Below, one piece after another: positions 24,666-33,213 of a stretch of 64,000 bases of DNA (the stretch's first letter is position 1; each line of letters starts with the position of its first letter). The translations under genes and the position numbers were made by a program. The notes beneath the pieces were generated by a model. It made no database searches and was not told the origin of the DNA. It was given only the letters and a program-made list of their open reading frames with translations. This DNA is from Arthrobacter cupressi (GTDB taxonomy: Bacteria; Actinomycetota; Actinomycetes; Actinomycetales; Micrococcaceae): contig NZ_FNEI01000002.1 of assembly GCF_900099975.1 (NCBI RefSeq), forward strand, positions 124,001-188,000, in the 5' to 3' direction.

Positions 24666-25217
24666 ATGGAATCTTTGGGGGATAACAGTAAGCCGGGCCG
24701 GCCGGACAACCAGGCGGGCAGCAAGGCCAGGGCGACGGCCGCCGTCGTACCTTTGGCGGGTCTCGCGGTGGTCATCGCGGGCGGGGTGACCGCCTTACTT
24801 GGAGCGAACGAGCCGGTTGATTTCGGCTTTGTCGGGCCGGCACCCGATTTCTTCAGCCTGGCCGGTGCCGCCAGCCTTGGCCCGCTGACGCAGGCAGGCT
24901 ATGTGATTGCCCTCGTCGGGCTGCTGGTCCTGGCGATGGGGGCGGGGCTCCGCAGGAGTGCCCGGAGCAAAGCGGCCGTCGTCCTACCTTTGCTGGGACT
25001 GGCGGTGGTCATCGCGGGCGTGGTGGCCGCCCTGGTCGGCAGGAGCGAGCCGGTCTCGTTCGGCTGGTTCGCCTATGCGCCGCTGTCCAACGAAACGTTC
25101 AGCCCCGCAGGCATCGCTTTCCTTGGTCCGATAACCCAAACGGGCTACGTGATCGCTGCCGTCGGGCTGCTGTTGCTGGCATTCTGGGCGGGGCGCCGCC
25201 TCGGCCAGTGGCGTTAA
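24666..25217 (+). CDS. four-TM membrane protein with internal duplication
   Basis: A 183-residue protein made of two homologous halves. Each starts AAVV-PL-GLAVVIAG-V-AL, has an outside loop with EPV-FG, then LGP(L/I)TQ-GYVIA-VGLL-LA and an RR end. Two TM segments per half, four in all. No family recognised; the duplication suggests a pseudo-symmetric pore or scaffold. ATG 24666 lacks a Shine-Dalgarno and sits seven bases after TACTCT, so leaderless translation is likely; the open frame upstream runs through the repeat and is not credible. Confidence 0.7.
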   Translation: MESLGDNSKPGRPDNQAGSKARATAAVVPLAGLAVVIAGGVTALLGANEPVDFGFVGPAPDFFSLAGAASLGPLTQAGYVIALVGLLVLAMGAGLRRSARSKAAVVLPLLGLAVVIAGVVAALVGRSEPVSFGWFAYAPLSNETFSPAGIAFLGPITQTGYVIAAVGLLLLAFWAGRRLGQWR

Positions 25218-25230
25218 ATGGAAAGCCCCA

Positions 25231-25296
25231 CCCAACTGACTCGCAGTTGTTGTCGTTTTGACGCTCCAAAACGACATTAACTGCGAGCTAGTTGGG
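25231..25296. repeat. 66-nt interspersed stem-loop repeat / bidirectional terminator
   Basis: Three nested perfect arms: CCCAACT/AGTTGGG, CTCGCAGTT/AACTGCGAG and GTCGTTTTG/CAAAACGAC, 25 bp in total with 2-3-nt internal loops and a six-base apex. I recall very similar palindromes scattered through Arthrobacter genomes; this needs a search. It lies between convergent genes. Confidence 0.75.
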
Positions 25297-25318
25297 CGGG
25301 GGCCCGGAACCTGGACGC

Positions 25319-26149
25319 CTAGCCCGGCAGCGGTGCGCCGGTGAGCTTGATCTGGCGGTTCTGGTCCTTGTACAGCAGGTAGCGGAACCGGCCGGGGCCG
25401 GACGCGTAGCAGGCCTGCGGGCAGAAGGCGCGCAGCCACATGTAGTCGCCGGCTTCCACCTCAACCCAGTCCTTGTTGAGCAGGTACATGGCCTTGCCCT
25501 CGAGGACGTACAGGCCATGCTCCATGACGTGGGTCTCCGGGAACGGAATCACGCCGCCCGGCTGGAACGTGACGATGTTGACCTGCATGTCGTGCGCCAG
25601 GTCGTCGGAGGGCACGAAGCGCTGGGTGCTCCACACGCCGTCAGTGTCCGGCATGGCCGTCCCTTCGACGTCCTTTTCGTTGGTGACGAAGGACTTGGCC
25701 TCGTAGCCTTCCAGGCGGTCGTAGGCCTTTCGGATCCAGTGGAAGGTGGCGATGTCGTCGGAGGTGTTCTCGATGCCCCACTCGTCACCGGCGGCCAGGT
25801 AGGCGTAGCCGCCCTCCTCCATGATGTGCTTCTCGCCTTTGAGGTCCAGGTTCAGGGTGCCCTTGACCACGAAGATGACGCCTTCGACGCCGGACTCGAA
25901 CTCGGCCTTCGGAGCACCGCCGCCGGGTGCAACCTCGACGATGAGCTGGGAGAATGTGGTGGCGAAACCGGAGATCGGACGGGCGATGATCCAGGAACGG
26001 GTCTTCGTGAAGCCCGGCAGGAGGCTGGTGACGATGTCCGTCAGCACACCCTTGGGGATCACCGTGTACGCCTCGGTGACGATGGCACGCTCGGTGGTCA
26101 GATGGGTCTGCGGCGGCAGGCCGCCGGTGGGGTAGTAGTAGTTGCCCAT
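25319..26149 (-). CDS. allE: (S)-ureidoglycine aminohydrolase
   Basis: A 276-residue bicupin that hydrolyses (S)-ureidoglycine to (S)-ureidoglycolate and ammonia in allantoin breakdown. Residues start GNYYYPTGGLPPQTHLTTERAIVTEAY; cupin 1 includes VAPGGGAPKAEFE; the catalytic Mn-binding cupin 2 includes VNIVTFQPGGVIPFPETHVMEHGLYVLEGKA with Glu/His ligands. Length is as expected for YlbA/AllE. GAGGACTC precedes ATG 26149. Last gene of a four-gene operon that also makes malate synthase and malic enzyme, consistent with disposal of purine-derived glyoxylate. The frame runs far upstream inside the next gene but that is a shadow. Confidence 0.92.
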   Translation of the reverse strand: MGNYYYPTGGLPPQTHLTTERAIVTEAYTVIPKGVLTDIVTSLLPGFTKTRSWIIARPISGFATTFSQLIVEVAPGGGAPKAEFESGVEGVIFVVKGTLNLDLKGEKHIMEEGGYAYLAAGDEWGIENTSDDIATFHWIRKAYDRLEGYEAKSFVTNEKDVEGTAMPDTDGVWSTQRFVPSDDLAHDMQVNIVTFQPGGVIPFPETHVMEHGLYVLEGKAMYLLNKDWVEVEAGDYMWLRAFCPQACYASGPGRFRYLLYKDQNRQIKLTGAPLPG

Positions 26150-26160
26150 GAATGAGTCCT

Positions 26161-27426
26161 CTAGTTCGATGTGGTGGCGAGTCGCGGATGTGCCAGATGG
26201 GTCAGCCGGGGGAGTTCGACGCCGGCAAGCGCCAGGACCTCTTCGGTGCCCACCGCGCCGCACTGGACGCCGCGCAGGATGAACGCCGCCAGCGCGCGTG
26301 CCGTGGCCGGTTCGTCCATGACGCCGCCCTCGGTGCGTTCGACGTAGTTCCGCAGCCGGGCCGCGGCCGCCGGGAGGCCTTCGCGGTAGAAGGCGTAGGT
26401 GGCGGCGAAGCGGCTGGGCAGCTGGTTGGCGTGCAGGTCCCAGCCCTGGTAGTAACCGCGTTCCAGCGAACGGCGGACCAGGCGGCCGTGCAGCTGCCAG
26501 GCGTTCTCCACGTTCCCACCCACGGGGATGATGTTCGTGGAACCGTCGGAGAGGCGGATGCCGGTGCCGGCCACGGCCAGTTGCATGACTTCCTTGGCGA
26601 AATCGGCCACCGGGTGCTCCATGGACTGGTATTCCGCGGAGATCTGCAGCGACGCCGAGTAGTCGTACGTGCCGTAGTGCAGGCCGCTGATGCGCCCGGG
26701 CACCGCGTGCGGCAGCTGCGCCACCGGCGAAGTGCCCTCGGGGCCCAGGATCAGCTGCGGGGTTTCCACCTGAACCTCGAAGCGCAGCCGGCCGGCCGGC
26801 AGCGAGTGGATTTCCTCGAGCCGGGAAACCGCGAAGTCCATGGCCTTGACCTGGGCCACCGTGGTGACCTTGGGCAGGGTCAGCACCAGGCCCTCGGGCA
26901 GTTCGCCCGCGGAGGCCAGGGTGGAGACGAAGAGGTCCAGGGTCTTCAGGCCGCGGGCCCGGGTGGGCGCCTCGAAGCACTTGAAGCGGATGCCGATGAA
27001 CGGCGGGGCGGAACCGCCGGCCACGGCTTCACTGACGGCCTGCGCCGCCGCCACGGCGGCCACGTCTTCGGCCTCGTCGCCGCGGTCGCCGTAGCCGTCC
27101 TCGAAGTCCAGGCGCAGGTCCTCGATCGGCTCGCTGCGCAGCTTGGCAGCGACCCGGCCGGCGACGGCGGCCGCCAGCCCGGGCTCCTGGCCCAGCAGCA
27201 CGCCGAGCTTCTCAAGCCCGCCGTGCTGCTCCGCCGTCGCGAGCGCCTGGGCGCCCCATTCGGAAGCGAGCGACGGCGTGAAGCGGTCCGCCGGTACGTA
27301 CACGGTGTGCACGGGCTGGCGGCTGCCGCTGTCGCCGGGGTAGTTGCGTTCCAGCAGTTCGTCCGTGGCGGCGAGCTGGGAATCGATGGCGGCGAGGTCC
27401 GCCGCGTTCAGGGACTGCTTGGCCAT
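26161..27426 (-). CDS. HpcH/HpaI aldolase-citrate lyase fold protein (DUF6986)
   Basis: A 421-residue TIM-barrel protein of the malyl-CoA lyase/citrate lyase superfamily: RLDFEDGYGDRGDEAEDVA and GIRFKCFE in the first half, FEVQVETPQLIL with the metal-binding Glu, and HYGTYDYSASL. I believe it belongs to the uncharacterised DUF6986 group. It sits two bases after malate synthase and 11 before allE, so a C-C lyase or condensing reaction on glyoxylate or ureidoglycolate is plausible, but no activity is established. Weak Shine-Dalgarno; likely coupled to malate synthase. Confidence 0.8.
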   Translation of the reverse strand: MAKQSLNAADLAAIDSQLAATDELLERNYPGDSGSRQPVHTVYVPADRFTPSLASEWGAQALATAEQHGGLEKLGVLLGQEPGLAAAVAGRVAAKLRSEPIEDLRLDFEDGYGDRGDEAEDVAAVAAAQAVSEAVAGGSAPPFIGIRFKCFEAPTRARGLKTLDLFVSTLASAGELPEGLVLTLPKVTTVAQVKAMDFAVSRLEEIHSLPAGRLRFEVQVETPQLILGPEGTSPVAQLPHAVPGRISGLHYGTYDYSASLQISAEYQSMEHPVADFAKEVMQLAVAGTGIRLSDGSTNIIPVGGNVENAWQLHGRLVRRSLERGYYQGWDLHANQLPSRFAATYAFYREGLPAAAARLRNYVERTEGGVMDEPATARALAAFILRGVQCGAVGTEEVLALAGVELPRLTHLAHPRLATTSN

Positions 27427-27428
27427 CC

Positions 27429-29024
27429 CTACACCAGCTCGTAAGCGGGGGTGGTGAGGAAGTCCGTGTAGTCCTCGGACAGGCAGATGTCCGCGATCAG
27501 GCGGCTGGCCGGTTCGTAGTACTTGGTGAACGATTCGGCATCCACCTCGCCGCGCAGCCGTTCGGTCTCCTCACCCAGGATCCGGGTGACGAGCTCACGG
27601 GTGACCGTGTTGCCGGTGTCGGCCAGGACAGACTTGTTGCGGATCTGCTGCCAGACCTGCGAGCGGGAGATTTCCGCGGTGGCGGCGTCTTCCATGAGGT
27701 TGTGGATCGCCACGGCGCCGCTGCCGGAGAGCCACACAGCGGTGTAGGCGACGGCGACGTACAGGTTCAGGCGCAGGCCTGCCTCGGTGACTTCGCCGCC
27801 GGCGGAGGGCACATCCAGGAGCTGCGCCGCGGTGACCGAGACCTCCGGGCGCTGCTTGTCGAGCTGGTTCGGCTTGCTGCCGAGCACCGAGTCGAAAACT
27901 TCCTGACAGGTGGAGACCAGGTCCGGGTGCGCCACCCACGAACCGTCGAAGCCGTCGTTCGCCTCACGGGTCTTGTCTGCGCGGACCTTCTCGAAGGCCT
28001 GGGCGGTGACTTCGGGTTCGCGGCGGTTCGGGATGACCGCCGCCATGCCGCCCATGGCGAAGGCGCCGCGCTTGTGGCAGGTCTTGACCAGCAGCTCGGT
28101 GTAGGCGCGCATGAACGGCGCGGTCATGACCACGGAGGCGCGGTCCGGCAGGATGAAGGATTCGCCGGCGTCGCGGAAGTACTTCACGATGCTGAACAGG
28201 TAGTCCCAGCGGCCGGCGTTCAGGCCGGAGGCGTGGTCGCGCAGCTCGTAGAGGAACTCCTCCATCTGGAACGCGGCAGGGATGGTTTCGATCAGCATGG
28301 TGCCGCGGATGCTGCCCTGCGGGATGCCGATGTAGTCCTGGGCGAACACGAAGATGTCGTTCCACAGGCGGGCCTCAAGGTAGCTCTCCATCTTGGGCAG
28401 GTAGTAGAACGGACCGTGGCCGTTCAGGAGGAGCTGCTTGGCCGTGTGGAAGAAATGCAGGCCGAAGTCCACCAGCGCGCCCACGGTGGGTTCGCCGTCG
28501 AGGAGCAGGTGGCGTTCGTCCATGTGCCAGCCGCGAGGGCGGGTGACAACGACGGCCAGCGGAGCGTCGGTGCGCAGGCGGTATTCCTTGCCCTCGGGGG
28601 AAGTGTAGGCCAGGGTGCCGGTGGCGGCGTCGCGCAGGTTCAGGATGGCGTCGATGACATTGGCCCACGTGGGGGTGCTGGCGTCCTCGAGGTCCGCAAG
28701 CCAGACCTTGGCGCCGGAGTTGAGGGCGTTGATGGCCATCTTGGCGGGCGAGGCCGGGCCGGTCATTTCCACGCGGCGGTCCTGCAGCGCGGCCGGGGCT
28801 TCTGCGACCTTCCAGTCGCCCTCGCGGATCTCCTTCGTTTCGGGAAGGAAGTCGAGCTTGCCGGTGCGGGCAACCTCGTCGCGCTTGGCGGCGCGCGCAG
28901 CCAGCAGCTCCGAGCGGGTGCCGGCGAAGCGCTTGTGGAGTTCCTCGACGAAGGCCAGCGCCTTGGGGGTCAGGATTTCTTCGGCACGTTCGACCGGCCG
29001 GGGATCGGTGACGGTAAGAGCCAT
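27429..29024 (-). CDS. aceB: malate synthase A
   Basis: A 531-residue malate synthase A, converting glyoxylate and acetyl-CoA to malate. Visible signatures: WLADLEDASTPTW, VVVTRPRGWHMDERH (catalytic Arg), LIETIPAAFQMEEFLYELRDH (metal-binding Glu), MAAVIPNRREP and NDGFDGSWVAHPDL. No isocitrate lyase gene is in the window, so here the enzyme most likely consumes glyoxylate from ureidoglycolate. AGGAAGGA precedes ATG 29024; the gap to malic enzyme is 14 bp. Confidence 0.95.
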   Translation of the reverse strand: MALTVTDPRPVERAEEILTPKALAFVEELHKRFAGTRSELLAARAAKRDEVARTGKLDFLPETKEIREGDWKVAEAPAALQDRRVEMTGPASPAKMAINALNSGAKVWLADLEDASTPTWANVIDAILNLRDAATGTLAYTSPEGKEYRLRTDAPLAVVVTRPRGWHMDERHLLLDGEPTVGALVDFGLHFFHTAKQLLLNGHGPFYYLPKMESYLEARLWNDIFVFAQDYIGIPQGSIRGTMLIETIPAAFQMEEFLYELRDHASGLNAGRWDYLFSIVKYFRDAGESFILPDRASVVMTAPFMRAYTELLVKTCHKRGAFAMGGMAAVIPNRREPEVTAQAFEKVRADKTREANDGFDGSWVAHPDLVSTCQEVFDSVLGSKPNQLDKQRPEVSVTAAQLLDVPSAGGEVTEAGLRLNLYVAVAYTAVWLSGSGAVAIHNLMEDAATAEISRSQVWQQIRNKSVLADTGNTVTRELVTRILGEETERLRGEVDAESFTKYYEPASRLIADICLSEDYTDFLTTPAYELV

Positions 29025-29038
29025 GGTGCGGGTCCTTC

Positions 29039-30475
29039 CTAGTGTGCGGCGGCCGGAACGGCGGCGGTGGACTGGGCTGCGTTGGACTGAGCAGCGGCGT
29101 GCGCGGCGTTGGCAACAGCGGTTGCGACGTCGGCCGTCACGTGCGGGTCGAAAATGCTGGGAATAATGTAGCTCGCATTGAGCTCATCGTCAGCGACCCG
29201 CTTGGCGATGGCTTCCGCGGCGGCCACCAGCATGTCCGGGGTGATGTCGCTCGCCCCGGCGTCGAGGAGGCCGCGGAACAGGCCGGGGAAGGCCAGGACA
29301 TTGTTGATCTGGTTCGGGAAATCGCTGCGGCCCGTTGCCACGACGGCGGCGTGCTTGGACGCGATGGACGGGTCCACCTCGGGAGTGGGGTTGGCCATGG
29401 CGAAGACGATGGCGTCATCGGCCATGGAAGCGACCTGCTCTTCGCCCAGGATGTTCGGAGCGGAGACGCCGATGAACACATCCGCGCCCACCAGGGCTTC
29501 GTGCAGGGTGCCGGAGAATCCTTCGACATTGGTGTTTTCCGCGATCCAGGTGCGGTGCTGGTCGTTGTAGCTCTCGCCCGCGTGGATTGCGCCGGAGCGG
29601 CCCGCGGCGATGATGTGCTGGGCACCCTGGGCCTTGAGGAGCTGGATGATGGCGGAGCCGGCGGCGCCCACGCCGGAGACGACGATCCTGACGTCGGCGA
29701 TCTTCTTGTCCACCACGCGCAGCGCGTTGACGAGCGCCGCGAGGGTGACGATGGCGGTGCCGTGCTGGTCGTCATGGAAGACGGGGATGTCGAGTTCCTC
29801 GCGCAGGCGGGCCTCGATTTCGAAGCAGCGGGGAGCGGCGATGTCCTCGAGGTTCACGCCGCCGAAGACGGGAGCCAGGAGCTTGACGGTGCGGATGATT
29901 TCCTCGGTGTCCTGGGTGTCCAGGCAGACCGGCCAGGCGTCCACGTTGGCGAACTGCTTGAAGAGGGCGGCCTTGCCTTCCATGACCGGCAGGGCGGCGG
30001 CGGGTCCGATGTTGCCCAGGCCCAGGACGGCGGAGCCATCGGTGACGACGGCGACCGTGTTGCGCTTGACGGTCAGGTTGCGGGCCGCTGCCGGATCCTC
30101 GGCGATGGCCAGGCAGACGCGTGCGACGCCGGGGGTGTAGGCGCGGGACAGGTCGTCGCGGTTGCGCAGCGGCACCTTCGGAACCACCTCGAGCTTGCCG
30201 CCCAGGTGCATGAGGAAGGTGCGGTCCGAAACGTGCTGGACCGTGACGCCGTCGAGCGCGTTCAGGGCCTTCTTGACCTCTTCGGCGTGCTCCTCGCCGG
30301 TGGTGTTGCACGTGACGTCGACGACGATCGTGTCGTGGTGGGACTCGGTGACGTCCAGTGCGGTGACGGCTGCGCCGGCGGCGGCGACTGCCGCTGCGAT
30401 CTCACTGGTGGCAGTGAAGCTCGACGGCGCGGCGACGCGCAGGGTAATTGAGTTTCCGGGGCCCGGGTTCGCCAT
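29039..30475 (-). CDS. NAD(P)-dependent malic enzyme with N-terminal ACT-like domain
   Basis: A 478-residue protein decarboxylating malate to pyruvate. The first 80 residues (SITLRVAAPSSFTATSEIAAAV, then HHDTIVVDVTCNTTGEEHAEEV) look like an ACT regulatory domain. The catalytic part has AYTPGVARVCLAI, NTVAVVTDGSAVLGLGNIGP, FEIEARLREELDIPVFHDDQHGT and the Rossmann GVGAAGSA. It heads the operon malic enzyme-aceB-DUF6986-allE, completing glyoxylate to malate to pyruvate. An Ala/Ser-rich tail ends the protein. Divergent from the IclR gene. Confidence 0.93.
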   Translation of the reverse strand: MANPGPGNSITLRVAAPSSFTATSEIAAAVAAAGAAVTALDVTESHHDTIVVDVTCNTTGEEHAEEVKKALNALDGVTVQHVSDRTFLMHLGGKLEVVPKVPLRNRDDLSRAYTPGVARVCLAIAEDPAAARNLTVKRNTVAVVTDGSAVLGLGNIGPAAALPVMEGKAALFKQFANVDAWPVCLDTQDTEEIIRTVKLLAPVFGGVNLEDIAAPRCFEIEARLREELDIPVFHDDQHGTAIVTLAALVNALRVVDKKIADVRIVVSGVGAAGSAIIQLLKAQGAQHIIAAGRSGAIHAGESYNDQHRTWIAENTNVEGFSGTLHEALVGADVFIGVSAPNILGEEQVASMADDAIVFAMANPTPEVDPSIASKHAAVVATGRSDFPNQINNVLAFPGLFRGLLDAGASDITPDMLVAAAEAIAKRVADDELNASYIIPSIFDPHVTADVATAVANAAHAAAQSNAAQSTAAVPAAAH

Positions 30476-30548
30476 TGAATGTCCTCCTGTTGCAGGTCCT
30501 TAAGGACCGGTGTGCCTCGCTAGTGCTTTTTCGTATTATGGATATTAT

Positions 30549-30566
30549 TATCTACAAAGTGGAAAC
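30549..30566. promoter_or_regulatory. purine-region motif TATCTACAAAGTGGAAAC
   Basis: Lies in the 210-bp divergent gap between malic enzyme and the IclR gene. The right half GTGGAAAC is shared with 51704-51721. A GGAAA-N7-TTTCC arrangement is completed by CTTTCC at 30572. The surrounding AT-rich stretch (TATTATGGATATTATTATC) is the likely promoter zone. Confidence 0.5.
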
Positions 30567-30685
30567 ACAAGCTTTCCGCCGAAGGTGACCGCATGGGGGT
30601 TTGGTGCGGTATCTTGAAGACCTATACAACTTCTTTCACGATGCGGATAAGAGTTGTCGGATTCCGAGCCATAGGAGACAACGGA

Positions 30686-31441
30686 ATGGCCGAAAAGCCC
30701 TCGGGAGGCGTGCAGTCCGTCGAGCGCGTCTTCGAACTGCTGGAACTCATCACGGACGCCGGTGGTGACGTCACCCTTAGCGAGCTGTCGTCGTCGACCG
30801 ACCTTCCGCTGCCCACCATCCACCGCTTGCTGCGCACGCTGGTGGCGCTGGGCTACATCCGGCAGCTTCCCAACCGCCGCTACGCCCTGGGGCCGCGGTT
30901 GATCCGCCTCGGCGACGGCGCCAACAAGCAGCTCGGCGCACTGGCGCGCCCGCAGCTGAAGTCCCTGGTGGACCGCCTGGGCGAAACTTCGAACATGGCC
31001 GTGCTGGATTCGGACATGGTCATCTACGTGGCGCAGGTTCCCTCGCCGCACTCCATGCGCATGTTCACCGAGGTGGGCCGCCGCGCCCACACCCACGACA
31101 CCGGCGTGGGCAAGGCGATCCTGGCGCAGCTGGATGATGAGGTGGTCCGCGGGATCGTGGCCCGCACCGGGATGCCCACCCCCACCTCCAAGAGCATCGG
31201 CGACATCGACGCCCTGCTGCACGACCTCAAGCTGATCCGCGAACGCGGCTACTCCATCGACGAAGAGGAGCAGGAGCTCGGCGTCCGCTGCTTCGCCATG
31301 GCCGTGCCCAACGCCCCGACCCCCACGGCGATCTCCGTCTCCGGCCCGGTCACCCGGGTGGACCAGGGCTTCGGCGAGCGTGCCGTGCCCATGCTGCGCG
31401 AGGCGGCCAACGCGATCTCCGTGGAGCTGAACCGCAACTGA
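30686..31441 (+). CDS. IclR-family transcriptional regulator
   Basis: A 251-residue regulator: winged helix residues 10-75 (SVERVFELLELI, LSELSSSTDLPLPTIHRLLRTLV) and the effector domain (GETSNMAVLDSDMVIYVAQVPS, HDTGVGKAILAQ, GYSIDEEEQELGVRCFAMAVP). Same family as AllR, which senses glyoxylate or allantoate and represses allantoin genes in enterobacteria. Its divergent position to malic enzyme-aceB-allE makes this operon its probable target. ATG 30686 has AGGAGA upstream; upstream in-frame starts lack one. Confidence 0.92.
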   Translation: MAEKPSGGVQSVERVFELLELITDAGGDVTLSELSSSTDLPLPTIHRLLRTLVALGYIRQLPNRRYALGPRLIRLGDGANKQLGALARPQLKSLVDRLGETSNMAVLDSDMVIYVAQVPSPHSMRMFTEVGRRAHTHDTGVGKAILAQLDDEVVRGIVARTGMPTPTSKSIGDIDALLHDLKLIRERGYSIDEEEQELGVRCFAMAVPNAPTPTAISVSGPVTRVDQGFGERAVPMLREAANAISVELNRN

Positions 31442-31470
31442 GCCCGAAACCGCAGCCAACCCGGCGCGAA

Positions 31471-31519
31471 CGTACAGCTGAGGCCCTGGAATCCGCGGAT
31501 TCAGGGCCTCAACTGTACG
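31471..31519. terminator. bidirectional terminator between iclR and NCS1 genes
   Basis: A 49-nt stem-loop: CGTACAG/CTGTACG, TGAGGCCCTG/CAGGGCCTCA and AATCC/GGATT with one bulged G and one wobble. Confidence 0.8.
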
Positions 31520-31540
31520 CTCGGTCATGGAATCGGATGC

Positions 31541-33082
31541 CTAGTCGTCGCTGAGCGAGCCGTCGTTGACGTCCACTCCGTCGGCGTCGAGGTTGATCAT
31601 GGGTGAGCTCTTCTCCAGGGACCGGAATACCACCAGGCCCAGGCCGCAGCCGATGAACCAGCTGTAGTTGCCCAGCCAGGTGGCATCCACCGTGGTGGCG
31701 CCGGTGTCGAGGAGCAGCTTGGGAATGATGACCGAGGCGATGGACACGGCGCCGCTGATGGCCACGGCCTTGAGGGCGTTGGGGTTGTAACCGTTCCTGA
31801 ACCAGTACTTGCCGCCCGGATCCATGGTGTACATCTCGTCCACCCAGACCTTCTGCCGGCTGACCAGGTAGTACCCGGCGATCAGGATGCCGAAGAGCGG
31901 GCCGATCAGTGCGCCGAGGATGCCCAGGGAGTAGTGGATGGCGGTGGCGTTGCTGTACCAGTTCCACGGCAGCAGGATCACGGAGCCGACGGCGGCGATC
32001 ATGCCGCCCGTGCGCCAGCTGATCCGGTGCGGGGCAACGTTGGAGAAGTCGAACGCCGGCGAGATGAAGTTGGCCACGATGTTGATGCCCACCGTGGCGG
32101 TGACGAAGGTCAGGCCGCCCAGCAGGATCGCGAACGGGGTGTCGATCCGCTCCACCGTGTGGATGGGGTCCGTGATGAGCTCGCCGAACACCGGTACGGT
32201 GGCCGACGCCGTGATGACGGTGAGGAGCGAAAAGAACAGGAAGTTGACCGGCAGGCCGAGCAGGTTGCCCTTCTTCACGGCCTTGAAGGACTTGCCGTAA
32301 CGGGCGAAATCGCCGAAGTTCAGCATGGGGCCGGAGAAATAGGACACCACGATCGCGATCGCGCTGAGCATCACCGGAATGGAGGCCCAGAAGTCCAGCG
32401 GCTCGCCCGCCGCCAGGTCAAGGCTGATTTTGTCCCAGCCGGCCTGGGAGACCAGGTAGATCGCCAGGATGATCATGACGACGTACACCGCGGGTCCGGC
32501 GAAGTCGATGAACTTGCGGATGGTCTCCATGCCGTTCCAGAAGACGGCGGCCTGCGCCACCCAGAGGATCGCGTAGGAAATCCAGCCCAGGGCGGACAAG
32601 CCCAGGAAGGAGTAGTCCGTGGCCAGGGCGTGGGTGGCGGGGATGAACTTCAGGAAAATGATGTTCAGCGACTCCGCGGCGAGGAAGGTCTGCACGCCGT
32701 ACCAGGCGATGGCGATCAGGCCGCGGATGATTGCCGGGATGTTGGCGCCCTTGACGCCGAAGATCGCGCGGTTGATCACGGGGTAGGGGACGCCGGTCTT
32801 CTGGCTCGGTTTGGCCACCAGGTTCGTGAAGACCTGCACGATCACGATGCCGATGATCAGCGACAGGAGCACCTGCCAGCTCGCGATGCCCAGGGCGAAG
32901 AGGCTGCCGGCGGTGACGTAGCCGCCCACGCTGTGCACGTCGGACATCCAGAAAGCGAAAATGTTGTAGGCGCCCCAGCCCTGTTTCTCCAGGGGGACGA
33001 GGTCCTCGTTGGCGAGGCGGTGGTCATACCCGTGCTTGACGGCGCCGGCGCCGGTGCCGGCCGCGGTCTCAAGTTCAGCCAT
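31541..33082 (-). CDS. NCS1-family purine/allantoin permease
   Basis: A 513-residue 12-TM NCS1 symporter. Family markers: NEDLVPLEKQGWGAYNIFAFWMSDVHSVGGY at the start, TGVPYPVINRAIFGVKGANIPAIIRG, AWYGVQTFLA and the loop DFARYGKSFKAVKKGN. Members move allantoin, cytosine, hydantoins or uracil with Na+ or H+; context favours allantoin or another purine breakdown product. GGAGGAACAAC precedes ATG 33082. The gap upstream (to the RpiR gene) contains a CRP-like site and TTTGTGGAAC (33134-33143). Confidence 0.88.
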   Translation of the reverse strand: MAELETAAGTGAGAVKHGYDHRLANEDLVPLEKQGWGAYNIFAFWMSDVHSVGGYVTAGSLFALGIASWQVLLSLIIGIVIVQVFTNLVAKPSQKTGVPYPVINRAIFGVKGANIPAIIRGLIAIAWYGVQTFLAAESLNIIFLKFIPATHALATDYSFLGLSALGWISYAILWVAQAAVFWNGMETIRKFIDFAGPAVYVVMIILAIYLVSQAGWDKISLDLAAGEPLDFWASIPVMLSAIAIVVSYFSGPMLNFGDFARYGKSFKAVKKGNLLGLPVNFLFFSLLTVITASATVPVFGELITDPIHTVERIDTPFAILLGGLTFVTATVGINIVANFISPAFDFSNVAPHRISWRTGGMIAAVGSVILLPWNWYSNATAIHYSLGILGALIGPLFGILIAGYYLVSRQKVWVDEMYTMDPGGKYWFRNGYNPNALKAVAISGAVSIASVIIPKLLLDTGATTVDATWLGNYSWFIGCGLGLVVFRSLEKSSPMINLDADGVDVNDGSLSDD

Positions 33083-33197
33083 GTTGTTCCTCCGGTAAGT
33101 TCGCGGCCGGATCGGCCGTTTCATGAACCCAAGTTTGTGGAACGGATGTTACATAGCTGTTTCTGCTGGAAGAAGACCCTGTGTATTACGCGCCGAA

Positions 33198-33213
33198 TGT
33201 GACTCGGGTCACT
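33198..33213. promoter_or_regulatory. CRP/GlxR-like site TGTGA-N6-TCACT
   Basis: TGTGA-CTCGGG-TCACT, 116 bp upstream of the NCS1 gene and overlapping the rpiR-type stop codon. One mismatch from consensus. Confidence 0.5.
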
